Origin: Desulfuromonadaceae bacterium
GTDB lineage: Bacteria > Desulfobacterota > Desulfuromonadia > Geobacterales > Pseudopelobacteraceae
NCBI GenBank assembly: GCA_028681335.1
Contig: JAQUIT010000002.1
Coordinates: 248,001-312,000, forward strand
DNA: 64,000 nt
Direction: 5' to 3'
Position numbers and translations under genes: made by a program. Positions within the stretch are counted from its first letter, which is position 1, and the number at the start of each line of letters is the position of its first letter. Shown piece by piece: positions 27,498 to 35,690 of the stretch. The notes beneath the pieces are model-generated. The model saw only the letters and a list, made by a program, of their open reading frames with translations. It did not search any database and had not been told where the DNA came from.

Positions 27498-29114
27498 ATG
27501 AAAAAGATATTGAAGGGTACATTGACAGGCTTATTGCTTGTCACCCTCGCAACCCCCGGATTTGCCGAGAACCGGAAGGGGGCGGTTACGCTGTCGCCGT
27601 TCGTCGGCGGTTATCTGCTGGACGGAGATCAGCACGAGGAAAATCGTCCGGAATTCGGCCTGCGTGCCGGCTACAACTTCACCAAAAACTTCGGGGCGGA
27701 GGCGATGTTCGGCTACAGCCTTACCGAAACAAAGGAACAATACGGCTCACGAGAGGCCGATATGTATCGCTACGGGGTTGACCTGCTGTATCATTTCATG
27801 CCGGACAACAACTTCGTACCGTTTATCGTATTGGGCGGCGGCGGCACCAACTTCAACATACCCAACACTCCCAGCGCAAAGAGCCACTATGCCGGGACCG
27901 TTTCATACGGCGGCGGCGTGAAATACTTCGTTACTCCGGACATTGCCCTGCGAGGCGATGTGAGGCACGCAATTCTTGTTCACGACCTTGGCGACAATAA
28001 TTTTGAATATTCGGCCGGTCTGACCTTTAACATCGGTGGGGAGAGAAAAGCGGTCGCTGCGGTAGCTCCCGCAGCTCCTGTAGCAGACACGTCTGCACCC
28101 GCAGATACGCTTGCGCCGACCGTATCTTTCACGACTCCAGTCAACGGAGACACGGCTGTACCTTTAAACCAGAGAGCCGGTGTTGCTTTCAGTGAGCCGA
28201 TGTCTCAGGAATCACTGTCAGCATCGACCTTTACGCTGAAACAAGGGTCAAAACCTGTCTCAGGTAAGGTGACATCAACTGATTCAACAGCAACGTTCAC
28301 CCCTGCAAATCCTCTGGAAAAAGGGAAGCTTTATTCCGCCGTGGTTACGACAGGTGCCAAGGATAAGGCCGGCAATAAACTGGCTCATAACTATATGTGG
28401 GAATTTTCCACAGGTCCGGTTGCCGATACCACCCCACCGACCGTGACATTCACCTCACCTGTTAATGGTGCCCCTGCTGTCGCTGTCAGCCAGAATGTCA
28501 GTGCTGCCTTCAGTGAGCCGATGGATTTGGCAACAATCACCGCAGCCACCTTTACCGTAAAACAGGGGAAAACGCCTCTTGAAGGCAAGCTGACATTTAC
28601 CGCATCAAATGCGACCTTTGTTACGAAAAGATATCTCGAGAAAGGTAAGGTTTATACCGCTACGGTCACCACCGGAGCTAAAGACCTGGCCGGCAATGCT
28701 CTGGCACACGACTATGTGTGGAACTTTACGGCGTTTGCGGAGCCAAGGGTCATAGGGTGTCTGGCCATGCTTGGTAATTCGCATTTTAGCTTCAACAGTG
28801 TAGAGATTAGCCCGGATGGCAAGACAGTGCTGGATAACAATGTTGTGGTGCTGAAAAACGACCCTAAAATGATGATTCGGATTGCAGGGCATACCTCCGC
28901 TGCCGGCTCAGACGAGTACAACCAGAAGCTGAGCGAAAGAAGAGCGCAGTCGGTCAAGGATTACCTCGTAAAAACCGGCGGTATCGATGCAGACAGAATC
29001 AGCACAATCGGCTACGGCGAGAAGGACCCTGCACAGCATGAAGTAAATCCTGCTGACAAGTTGTCAGATGCAGCTCTTGCTAATATGCGGGTAGTTGTTG
29101 AGATTATCGAATAG
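27498..29114 (+). CDS. OmpA-family protein with two Big_5 Ig-like domains
   Basis: A 538-residue outer membrane protein. Signal peptide to about residue 24, OmpA-like eight-stranded barrel (25-190), two Big_5 (SbsA-type) domains (about 213-310 and 313-415) that repeat VTFTSPVNG, FSEPM and ATVTTGAKD, and an OmpA C-terminal domain with Asp and Arg of the peptidoglycan-binding motif (GSDEYNQKLSERRAQ). Insertion of Ig domains between barrel and peptidoglycan anchor would place them in the periplasm. The start at 27498 (MKKILKG) is set by the signal peptide and GAGGAGG. Big_5 domains are shared with the neighbouring lipoprotein. Confidence 0.88.
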   Translation: MKKILKGTLTGLLLVTLATPGFAENRKGAVTLSPFVGGYLLDGDQHEENRPEFGLRAGYNFTKNFGAEAMFGYSLTETKEQYGSREADMYRYGVDLLYHFMPDNNFVPFIVLGGGGTNFNIPNTPSAKSHYAGTVSYGGGVKYFVTPDIALRGDVRHAILVHDLGDNNFEYSAGLTFNIGGERKAVAAVAPAAPVADTSAPADTLAPTVSFTTPVNGDTAVPLNQRAGVAFSEPMSQESLSASTFTLKQGSKPVSGKVTSTDSTATFTPANPLEKGKLYSAVVTTGAKDKAGNKLAHNYMWEFSTGPVADTTPPTVTFTSPVNGAPAVAVSQNVSAAFSEPMDLATITAATFTVKQGKTPLEGKLTFTASNATFVTKRYLEKGKVYTATVTTGAKDLAGNALAHDYVWNFTAFAEPRVIGCLAMLGNSHFSFNSVEISPDGKTVLDNNVVVLKNDPKMMIRIAGHTSAAGSDEYNQKLSERRAQSVKDYLVKTGGIDADRISTIGYGEKDPAQHEVNPADKLSDAALANMRVVVEIIE

Positions 29115-29147
29115 CAGTAGTCATTAGCAGTTGGAAATAAAACCGGG

Positions 29148-29181
29148 AAGCCCGCAGCCAATTATTAGCTGCGGGCTTTTT
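29148..29181 (+). terminator. rho-independent terminator after the OmpA gene
   Basis: AGCCCGCAGC (29149-29158) pairs with GCTGCGGGCT (29168-29177), followed by TTTTTGTGTTT. A textbook terminator 34 nt after the stop codon. Confidence 0.9.
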
Positions 29182-29393
29182 GTGTTTCCTCTACCCGAAG
29201 CCCGTCATATGTGACGAATTTGCTAGATGCGACGGTTGCTCATGGTCGTGACGTGGCTCGTTATCGTAGTAGATTTTTTACTTGCTCTTCATTATCAGCT
29301 GGTTAGCCTTTTTAGTGTGTGGCACCATCTTTTGGCTCGATAGTTGTAACCAGTAACAGCAGCACGTAAACAAGTGTGTTACCTCCATGCAAT

Positions 29394-29424
29394 GCCGGGC
29401 GGTCACTAGCCCGGCTCTTTTTTT
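29394..29424 (+). terminator. strong terminator hairpin upstream of the second lipoprotein gene
   Basis: GCCGGGC (29394-29400) and GCCCGGC (29409-29415) form a perfect stem followed by TCTTTTTTT. It ends 86 nt before the start codon, so it either ends an unseen upstream transcript or acts as an attenuator. Confidence 0.75.
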
Positions 29425-29509
29425 CCAGGAGCATGGATGTTTGGCTTGTGGTCAGTCAGGCCGCCGAATTTATTTTTCAGATTAAACCGTCCCCAAGGAG
29501 GGGCTCACA

Positions 29510-31111
29510 ATGAACAGATATGGAGGGATTTCAAAGTTTTGGTTTCTGGCGGCAGTGCTCGTCACTTTCGTCGCCGGGTGCGGAGGGAGTGGCGGTTCGG
29601 TAGCCCCGAGTTCCGCCAAGGCTATTACGGCTTATTCGCTTACCGGGACAACAGGCACGATCGTTGAGTCGGACAGGGCTATCGCGGTAACCATGCCCTA
29701 TGGCACAGACCTTACGGCGTTGCCGGCGACGTTCACGACGACAGGGGCAAGCGTAAAGGTAGGCGCTGTCATACAGATCAGCGGTACAACAGAGAACAAC
29801 TTTACGAGTGCGGTGGAGTATATCGTCACCGCTGCCGACGGTACAACGGCGACTTATCGCGTTGCTGTAACGGTTGCTCTGGCATCGACCAAGGAGATTG
29901 CCGCTTATTCGCTTGATGGCGCCACAGGGGCGATCAATGAAGCGGCCAAGACCATCGCGGTGATCGTGCCGAGCGTGACAAGTCTTACGGCATTGTCGGC
30001 AACCTTCACAGCAACGGGGACAAGCGTAAATGTCGGCGCTGTGGCGCAGGTCAGCGGCACAACAGCAAATGATTTCACAAACCCGGTTGCATATACCGTA
30101 ACCGCTGGTGATGGTACAACGGCAACGTATACCGTTACCGTTACAAAGGCGCTCTCCACGGACAAGGCTATTATCGCCTATTCACTCGCCGGTGCTACAG
30201 GAATCATCAATGAAGGGGCCAAGAGTATCGCCGTGACCGTGCCGAACGGGACGGATGTAACGGCTCTGGTCGCAATATTCAGGACAACAGGAGCAAGCGT
30301 AAAGGTAGGCGCAGTGGTACAGACCAGCGCTGCAACGGCAAATGACTTCACAAATCAGGTGGTTTATACGGTAATCGATGGCGCTGGCGGCACGGTGACA
30401 TATACTGTAACGGTAACCGTTTCCGCAGCGAAGGGTCCTGCGCCGGTAGCCCTTGGCACAGCCGGAAATTTTGTGATCCTGGCGAAGTCAGCGGTCTCAA
30501 CGACCGGAACCACCGCGGTTGTTGGCGACATTGGCGTCAGTCCGTCTGCTGCGAGTTACATAACAGGCTTTTCCCTGATCGCCGATTCGACCAATACCTT
30601 TGCACGGTCGTCTTTGGTTACCGGCAAGATATACGCGGCCGATTATGCGACGCCCACACCAGCCGTGATGACGGCGGCGGTAAGCGACATGGAGCTTGCC
30701 TTCGCCGATGCCGCCGGAAGAACATCCCCTGATTTTACCGAGCTTGGTGGCGGAAATGTGAGTGGCATGACACTCTCTCCGGGACTCTACAAATGGGGCA
30801 CAGGAGTTTTAATAACCAGTGCCGGTGTTACCCTTGCCGGTGGTGCAGATGACGTCTGGATCTTCCAGATAGCCCAGAACCTCACCGTGAACAACAGCGC
30901 CATCATTACCCTGAGCGGCGGTGCCCAGGCCAAGAACATTTTCTGGCAGGTTGCCGGTCAGACGACCCTCGGCACAGCTGCTGACTTCAAGGGGGTTATA
31001 TTGAGTAAAACGCTGATCTCGATGAATACCGGTACAAAAATGAATGGCCGGGCGCTGGCACAGACGGCGGTGACATTAAACGCTACCGCCATTACCGCAC
31101 CTGTACAGTAA
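29510..31111 (+). CDS. lipoprotein with three tandem repeats and ice-binding-like (DUF3494) domain
   Basis: A 533-residue exported lipoprotein with lipobox FVAGC (Cys24). Residues 37-307 are three tandem 91-residue repeats of the cadherin-like/DUF5018 kind (each with AYSL-G, TIAV, TALxATF, SVxVGAVxQ and TVTAxDGTTATYTVTV), followed by a DUF3494 domain (about 312-533; LGTAGNFVILAKSAVSTTG, GVSPSA, WIFQIA, NIFWQV). The repeats probably act as stalk and the beta-helix as the binding tip. SD AAGGAGGGG. The first 24 residues closely match the protein at 25767, so the leaders are paralogous. Confidence 0.85.
   Translation: MNRYGGISKFWFLAAVLVTFVAGCGGSGGSVAPSSAKAITAYSLTGTTGTIVESDRAIAVTMPYGTDLTALPATFTTTGASVKVGAVIQISGTTENNFTSAVEYIVTAADGTTATYRVAVTVALASTKEIAAYSLDGATGAINEAAKTIAVIVPSVTSLTALSATFTATGTSVNVGAVAQVSGTTANDFTNPVAYTVTAGDGTTATYTVTVTKALSTDKAIIAYSLAGATGIINEGAKSIAVTVPNGTDVTALVAIFRTTGASVKVGAVVQTSAATANDFTNQVVYTVIDGAGGTVTYTVTVTVSAAKGPAPVALGTAGNFVILAKSAVSTTGTTAVVGDIGVSPSAASYITGFSLIADSTNTFARSSLVTGKIYAADYATPTPAVMTAAVSDMELAFADAAGRTSPDFTELGGGNVSGMTLSPGLYKWGTGVLITSAGVTLAGGADDVWIFQIAQNLTVNNSAIITLSGGAQAKNIFWQVAGQTTLGTAADFKGVILSKTLISMNTGTKMNGRALAQTAVTLNATAITAPVQ
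29618..30430 (+). repeat. three tandem 273-bp coding repeats
   Basis: Units begin at codons 37, 128 and 219 of the lipoprotein gene, each 91 codons long. The short stretches around GGTACAACGGCGACTTAT and AGCGTAAAGGTAGGCGC recur with few changes, indicating duplication of the unit inside the gene. Confidence 0.8.
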
Positions 31112-31188
31112 CGGCACGCCCCGGCAGATTTTAGGGGTTGCAATTGAAACCAAGGCAGAATAAATCAACCAAAAAGGGAGAATTACCA

Positions 31189-31785
31189 ATGAAAAAGCTT
31201 ATCGTGTTAGCATGTCTCGCAACAACAGTATCCATGACAGCAGGTACGGCGATGGCCGACAGCATCAAGGGAAGACTCGGTGTTACCGGTAAGATCGGTT
31301 TCATAAACCCGGCCGACAACAATGCAGAATTCTCTGATAACAAGACCGATACGGGCCTTATCGCCGGTGGCGGCTTGATCTACGGGCTTGATGACCACAT
31401 CGCTCTGGAACTTGATATTACCGGCGCCACGTTCGGTTCCGATAGGGGTGATTTCAATGTTGCCGACGTTTCATTCGGTGGGCAGTACCGCTTCGCACTT
31501 AACGATAGCCGGGTGGTACCATTCGTCGGGGCCGGACTGGATATTATTGCCACTGACTATGATGCAAACAATGGAGCAGGAAGTGATGTCGATACAACGA
31601 TGGGGGTTCATGTAAAAGGCGGCTTAGACTTCTTCCTGCAGAGAAACCTGGCCCTGACTGCGGAGGCAAAGCTGGTTGTTGCTCCCGAGGCAGACATAAC
31701 CGACAACTGGAGTGGCGCCCACGCCGGAAATTTCGATCCGACGAACCTTTCCACAACCGTCGGTATCCGTTATTTCTTCAACTAG
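31189..31785 (+). CDS. outer membrane beta-barrel protein
   Basis: A 198-residue exported protein: signal peptide to about residue 24 (cleavage after GTAMA), then alternating strands with Gly and aromatic residues (VSFGGQYRFAL, VVPFVGAGLDI, TVGIRYFFN), typical of an eight-stranded OMP_b-brl/OmpW-like porin or adhesin. The start at 31189 has AAGGGAG upstream and fits the signal peptide. It lies 77 nt after the lipoprotein gene and 17 nt before the next gene, so the three could be cotranscribed. Confidence 0.82.
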   Translation: MKKLIVLACLATTVSMTAGTAMADSIKGRLGVTGKIGFINPADNNAEFSDNKTDTGLIAGGGLIYGLDDHIALELDITGATFGSDRGDFNVADVSFGGQYRFALNDSRVVPFVGAGLDIIATDYDANNGAGSDVDTTMGVHVKGGLDFFLQRNLALTAEAKLVVAPEADITDNWSGAHAGNFDPTNLSTTVGIRYFFN

Positions 31786-31802
31786 TTTGAAAAGGAGCTA
31801 CA

Positions 31803-32096
31803 ATGCGCACAAAAACTATCCTTTCAGTGTTGGCCATGGTAGCTGTTATGATGACATTCAGTCATAACGAAGCCGGAGCCGCAGTTTCCGTGCAGGTAGC
31901 GACACCAGGCTTGAGTTTCAGCCTCAGCGATTACCAGGCCCCACCACCGAATGTGTACATTCTGAACGACAGAGGTCGGCCGTATTACATGCATCATGAT
32001 CGTCGGGTGTATATGGAAAAGAGAAAACATGGTAAACATTACAAGAAAGAGAAGAGACATCACGATAATGGTCGCGGTCACGGACATGGCCACTAG
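31803..32096 (+). CDS. small exported His/Lys-rich protein
   Basis: A 97-residue protein with a signal peptide (to about residue 26, AGA), a short hydrophobic middle with PPPNVYILNDRGRPYY, and a tail very rich in His, Lys and Arg ending GRGHGHGH. The tail could bind metal or acidic polymers. AAAGGAG precedes the ATG. Family not recognised; related short basic exported proteins occur beside YXWGXW-like proteins. Confidence 0.6.
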   Translation: MRTKTILSVLAMVAVMMTFSHNEAGAAVSVQVATPGLSFSLSDYQAPPPNVYILNDRGRPYYMHHDRRVYMEKRKHGKHYKKEKRHHDNGRGHGHGH

Positions 32097-32113
32097 ATTG
32101 GCATCTGTCTGAA

Positions 32114-32153
32114 CTGCCCCCGTTCCCGGTACTGCAAAAGGGAACGGGGGCAG
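32114..32153. repeat. perfect 14-bp inverted repeat
   Basis: CTGCCCCCGTTCCC (32114-32127) and its exact inverse complement (32140-32153) flank a 12-nt loop. No T-run follows, so it may act as an mRNA end-protecting hairpin or a weak terminator between two genes for exported proteins. Confidence 0.6.
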
Positions 32154-32178
32154 ACCAATGTAACAAGTGGAGGAATGT

Positions 32179-33012
32179 ATGCGGAAAATTTTATACGGAA
32201 TGATTGTGCTGTCACTGCTCGTCGGTAAGGTGGCTGATGCCGAAGCCCGGGTCAGCATCGGCATCAGTCTGCCCAACGTCAGCATCGGTATCAACCTGCC
32301 TCTGTACCCGCAGCTTGTTGCGGTGCCGGGATATCCGGTCTACTATGCTCCGGGTGTCGATGCCAACTACTTCTTTTACGACGGCATGTACTGGGTCTAC
32401 CAGGACGACAACTGGTACGCCAGCTCGTGGTACAACGGCCCCTGGGGCTTTGTCGAACCGCAGGCCGTGCCGTTGTTTGTGTTGCGCGTTCCGGTGCGCT
32501 ACTATCGTCAGCCGCCCCAGTATTTCCGCGGCTGGCAGTCAAATGCGCCGCCCCGCTGGGGTCAACACTGGGGACGTGAATGGCAACAGCAGCACCGTGG
32601 TTGGGATCGCTGGAACCGCGCCTCTACGCCGCGCCGCGCCCCTTTGCCGACCTATCAGCGGCACTATTCAGGAGATCACTACCCGAGGGCGGAACAGCAG
32701 CATACGCTGCGCAACCAGAGTTACCGTTACCAGCCGCGTGACAGGGCGGTACGCCGGCACCTCCAGCGACAGGGCGCTCAGGCTGACCCACGCGCAAGGT
32801 CGACGCAGCCTCACGGCGAAAGCGACCAGAGATCTGCACCGACACACGTAGCTCCTCAGCAGCGTCCCTCCGCACCTCAGGAACAGAGGCGCCAGCCACC
32901 GCGAGTGCAGGAACGCGAACAGAGGTCGCACGACCGGGGAGAATCACGTGACTCCGGCCGCGGGCAAGGGCAGGAGAAAGATGATGAGCGTGGCCGTGGC
33001 CACAATCGTTAA
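32179..33012 (+). CDS. exported Trp/Tyr/Gln-rich protein of unknown function
   Basis: A 277-residue protein with a signal peptide to about residue 21 (ADA), then NVSIGINLP-type strands, a Tyr/Trp-rich core (YYAPGVDANYFFYDGMYW, WYASSWYNGPWGFV) and a long, hydrophilic, Gln/Arg/Pro-rich low-complexity tail. The core resembles exported YXWGXW-type proteins common in proteobacteria, whose function is not known. ATG at 32179 is used; an in-frame GTG lies 12 nt upstream, but the GGAGG site fits the ATG. Confidence 0.65.
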   Translation: MRKILYGMIVLSLLVGKVADAEARVSIGISLPNVSIGINLPLYPQLVAVPGYPVYYAPGVDANYFFYDGMYWVYQDDNWYASSWYNGPWGFVEPQAVPLFVLRVPVRYYRQPPQYFRGWQSNAPPRWGQHWGREWQQQHRGWDRWNRASTPRRAPLPTYQRHYSGDHYPRAEQQHTLRNQSYRYQPRDRAVRRHLQRQGAQADPRARSTQPHGESDQRSAPTHVAPQQRPSAPQEQRRQPPRVQEREQRSHDRGESRDSGRGQGQEKDDERGRGHNR

Positions 33013-33078
33013 TATACCAATTTAATAACTCCCTCTATAAAAGCGGGGAGAACTCCATCTGTATAAATGGGTGGGACT

Positions 33079-33115
33079 TTAAAGCTACGCTCTTTTTGAA
33101 AGGGCGTAGCTTTAA
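33079..33115. terminator. hairpin between exported protein and acyltransferase fusion genes
   Basis: TTAAAGCTACGC (33079-33090) pairs perfectly with GCGTAGCTTTAA (33104-33115) around a 13-nt loop containing a T-run. It ends 21 nt before the next start codon, so it could terminate, or control initiation of the fusion gene. Confidence 0.55.
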
Positions 33116-33136
33116 CTGCACCATCGGGGGCACTCC

Positions 33137-35611
33137 ATGCACACACTTATTGACCTTTTTGCTACGTTCGAGGCGCTGGGGGATAAAACCGTCTTTGTCA
33201 ACCGTACCGGCGTGCGGCGCTTGACGGTGTCCTACCGGGAACTCCATGTTCTTGCCCTGAAGATGGCGAACCTTCTGGCGCAGAGTGGCGTGTCGGCCGG
33301 TGACAGGGTGCTGATATGGGGGCCCAATTCCTCCTGGTGGGGGGTCGCCTACTGGGGTATCATCCTCCGTGGTGCGATTGCCGTCCCGGTCGATTTTATG
33401 TCCGATCTGGCGCGTGCCGAGTCAATCCGCACCCTTACCGGCGCCGCCGTCGTACTGCAGAGCCGTTTCAAGCCGGAGCGGATGACCGCCGCGGTTTCAC
33501 TGCTGCTGGAAGACCTGCAGTACCTCCTCGAAGATATTGACCCGATCGACGCGATCGCCATCGCCGCACCTGAAGACACCGCTCAGCTCATCTACACGTC
33601 CGGGACAACCGGTAATCCGAAAGGGGTGGTGCTTACCCACAAGAATCTGGTCGCCAACATGACTCAGATAAATGTGGCGGTACCGATCATTACCCCCCGC
33701 TTCAATTTCCTCTCCCTGTTGCCGCTCTCCCACATGTTCGAACAGATGGGTGGTTTTTTTACCCCGCTCTACCGTGGTGCCTCGATCGTGTATCTGCGCA
33801 CGCTCAAGCCCTCGGCGATCATGGAAGCGCTGGGCGAAGAGGATATCTGTGTCATCATGTCGGTTCCCCGTCTCATGCAGCTGCTTAAAACCACGGTCGA
33901 GCGGGAGGTTGAGGAAAAACACCTCTCCGCTCTGTTCAAACGTCTGGCAGGCTTTGCCGCAGGACTGCCCGTCGGTCTGCGGCGGAGCATCTTCTTTCCG
34001 GTACATAAAAAATTCGGCCGTAATTTTGCCGTGTTCGTCTCCGGTGGTGCTCCGCTTGATCCGGAGGTTTTTAATTTCTGGCGCAGTATGGGGTTTACGG
34101 TCCTGGAAGGTTATGGCCTTACCGAAACTTCGCCGGTCCTCTGTGTCAACACCATGGAGCGTCAGGTTGCCGGTTCGGTCGGCCCGCCTCTGCCGGGGGT
34201 TCAGATCCGGGTTGAGGATAAAGAGGTGCAGGTGCGTGGCGACAACGTCTTTCCCGGCTACTACCGGAACGAGCAGGCCAGTCGTGACGTCTTGGCAACT
34301 GACGGCTGGTTTCGGACCGGTGACCTCGGGGAGGTCGGAGAGGACGGCTGGCTGACCATCAAGGGGAGAGAGAAGGAGCTGATCGTTACCGGTTCGGGGG
34401 TCAACGTCTACCCGGATGAAGTGGAGGCGATCCTGAACAAGGTCGCCGGAGTAAAGGAGTCATGCGTCATCGGCGTTGAGAAAAGCGGGGGGGAAGAGGT
34501 CCATGCCGTGCTGCTGCTGGACGGAAGCGGCATAGCTCCCGAAGAGATCATCGCCCTGGCAAACAGTCGTCTGGATACGCTGCAGCGGATAACCGGCTAT
34601 ACCCTCTGGAACGAGCCGGAATTCCCCAAGACAACGACCCTCAAGATCAAAAAGTTTGCGGTGAAGGAGGCGATTGAAAAAGGGGCTGAGAATGGTGATG
34701 CCACCGTCAGCCGGGACACCCTGATCAATCTGCTTGCCAGGGTAACCGGCACGGCTGCCGCCCAGATCCGTGAGGAATCCCTGCTCGTCACCGATCTGGG
34801 ACTTACCTCTATCGACCGGGTTGAATTGGTCAGTTTTCTGGAACAGGAATACCGCCTCGATATCGAGGATTCCCGCATCGGCCCGCAGACAAAAGTATCC
34901 GATCTGCGCACGATAATCGCAAAACGGGAGAAACTGACCCACCATGACCATTTCCGCTTCTGGACCAACGCGCGCTTTTTCAGGACGGTGCGGGTTGTCT
35001 GGGATGCCCTCATCCACGCCCCGCTGTTCAGGCGCTTCGTTACGCTCGAAGTACATGGCGCTGAAAACCTGAAAAATCTGGATGAACCGGTTTTCTTCGT
35101 GGCTAACCATTTAAGTTACCTTGACCACCCTGCGGTCATGGCGGCTCTTCCCCGTGAAATCCGCAGCAGGACCGCCACCGCAGCCTGGGAGGAGTTCTTC
35201 TTCGGCGAATACCATGGGATCAATCGGCTTGTGAGGCGGCTCAGCTATGAATACGCCACCGTACTGTTCAACCTCTTTCCGCTGCCACAGTCGCAGGGGT
35301 TCAGCGGCTCACTCAAATTCATGGGGCGGCTTGCCGATGCCGGCATCAATATCATGATCTTTCCCGAAGGCGGCCATTCCAGGGACGGTAAGATGCAACC
35401 CTTTCAGCTGGGACTCGGGCTGATGGTCAAGGAGTTGGGGATTCCGGTCGTACCGATACGGATCAGCGGCACAGATAAGGTTCTGCCGCATGATGCGAGC
35501 TTTCCGAAACGGGGCCCGGTGACGGTAACGTTCGGTAAACCGCTGCATTTCGGGACCGAGGAACCGGCGGAGATTGTTGCGCTGGCGCGCCGGGCGGTTG
35601 AAAAGCTTTAA
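33137..35611 (+). CDS. acyl-activating enzyme-ACP-acyltransferase fusion
   Basis: An 824-residue three-domain enzyme. The AMP-binding adenylation domain (about 10-510) has the P-loop YTSGTTGNPKG (153-163) and GYGLTETSP. An acyl carrier domain follows (about 520-600) with the phosphopantetheine Ser558 in LGLTSIDRVEL. The C-terminal PlsC-type acyltransferase (about 640-815) has NHLSYLD (Asn657-Asp663) and FPEGGHS (Glu744). It would activate a free acid, load it on its own carrier domain and transfer it to a lyso-lipid or other acceptor at the membrane, as Aas does with a separate ACP. With MlaA and an exported hydrolase nearby, phospholipid repair is a reasonable guess. Confidence 0.9.
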   Translation: MHTLIDLFATFEALGDKTVFVNRTGVRRLTVSYRELHVLALKMANLLAQSGVSAGDRVLIWGPNSSWWGVAYWGIILRGAIAVPVDFMSDLARAESIRTLTGAAVVLQSRFKPERMTAAVSLLLEDLQYLLEDIDPIDAIAIAAPEDTAQLIYTSGTTGNPKGVVLTHKNLVANMTQINVAVPIITPRFNFLSLLPLSHMFEQMGGFFTPLYRGASIVYLRTLKPSAIMEALGEEDICVIMSVPRLMQLLKTTVEREVEEKHLSALFKRLAGFAAGLPVGLRRSIFFPVHKKFGRNFAVFVSGGAPLDPEVFNFWRSMGFTVLEGYGLTETSPVLCVNTMERQVAGSVGPPLPGVQIRVEDKEVQVRGDNVFPGYYRNEQASRDVLATDGWFRTGDLGEVGEDGWLTIKGREKELIVTGSGVNVYPDEVEAILNKVAGVKESCVIGVEKSGGEEVHAVLLLDGSGIAPEEIIALANSRLDTLQRITGYTLWNEPEFPKTTTLKIKKFAVKEAIEKGAENGDATVSRDTLINLLARVTGTAAAQIREESLLVTDLGLTSIDRVELVSFLEQEYRLDIEDSRIGPQTKVSDLRTIIAKREKLTHHDHFRFWTNARFFRTVRVVWDALIHAPLFRRFVTLEVHGAENLKNLDEPVFFVANHLSYLDHPAVMAALPREIRSRTATAAWEEFFFGEYHGINRLVRRLSYEYATVLFNLFPLPQSQGFSGSLKFMGRLADAGINIMIFPEGGHSRDGKMQPFQLGLGLMVKELGIPVVPIRISGTDKVLPHDASFPKRGPVTVTFGKPLHFGTEEPAEIVALARRAVEKL

Positions 35612-35690
35612 ACAAAAGATCTCCGGGGGGTTAAAATCACGGTGGTCTGCACAGGGTAATGTGTTAGTTTAGGTCTGGAGGATGTGCCGT

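Larger units (their letters stand above)
29115..29509. other. intergenic region before the second ice-binding-like gene
   Basis: 395 nt. It holds the terminator of the OmpA gene (29148-29181), a degenerate -24/-12 site TGGCTC-GATAG-TTGTA (29333-29348), and a strong hairpin with T-run (29394-29424) lying inside the likely leader of the next gene. CTGGTTA (29299-29305) can pair with TAACCAG (29347-29353). No coding frame is convincing. Confidence 0.55.

Noticed and set aside
32114-33115. Hairpins at 32114 and 33079 as members of a dispersed repeat family
   Set aside because: The arms are unrelated in sequence and each occurs once in the window, so no repeat family is supported.
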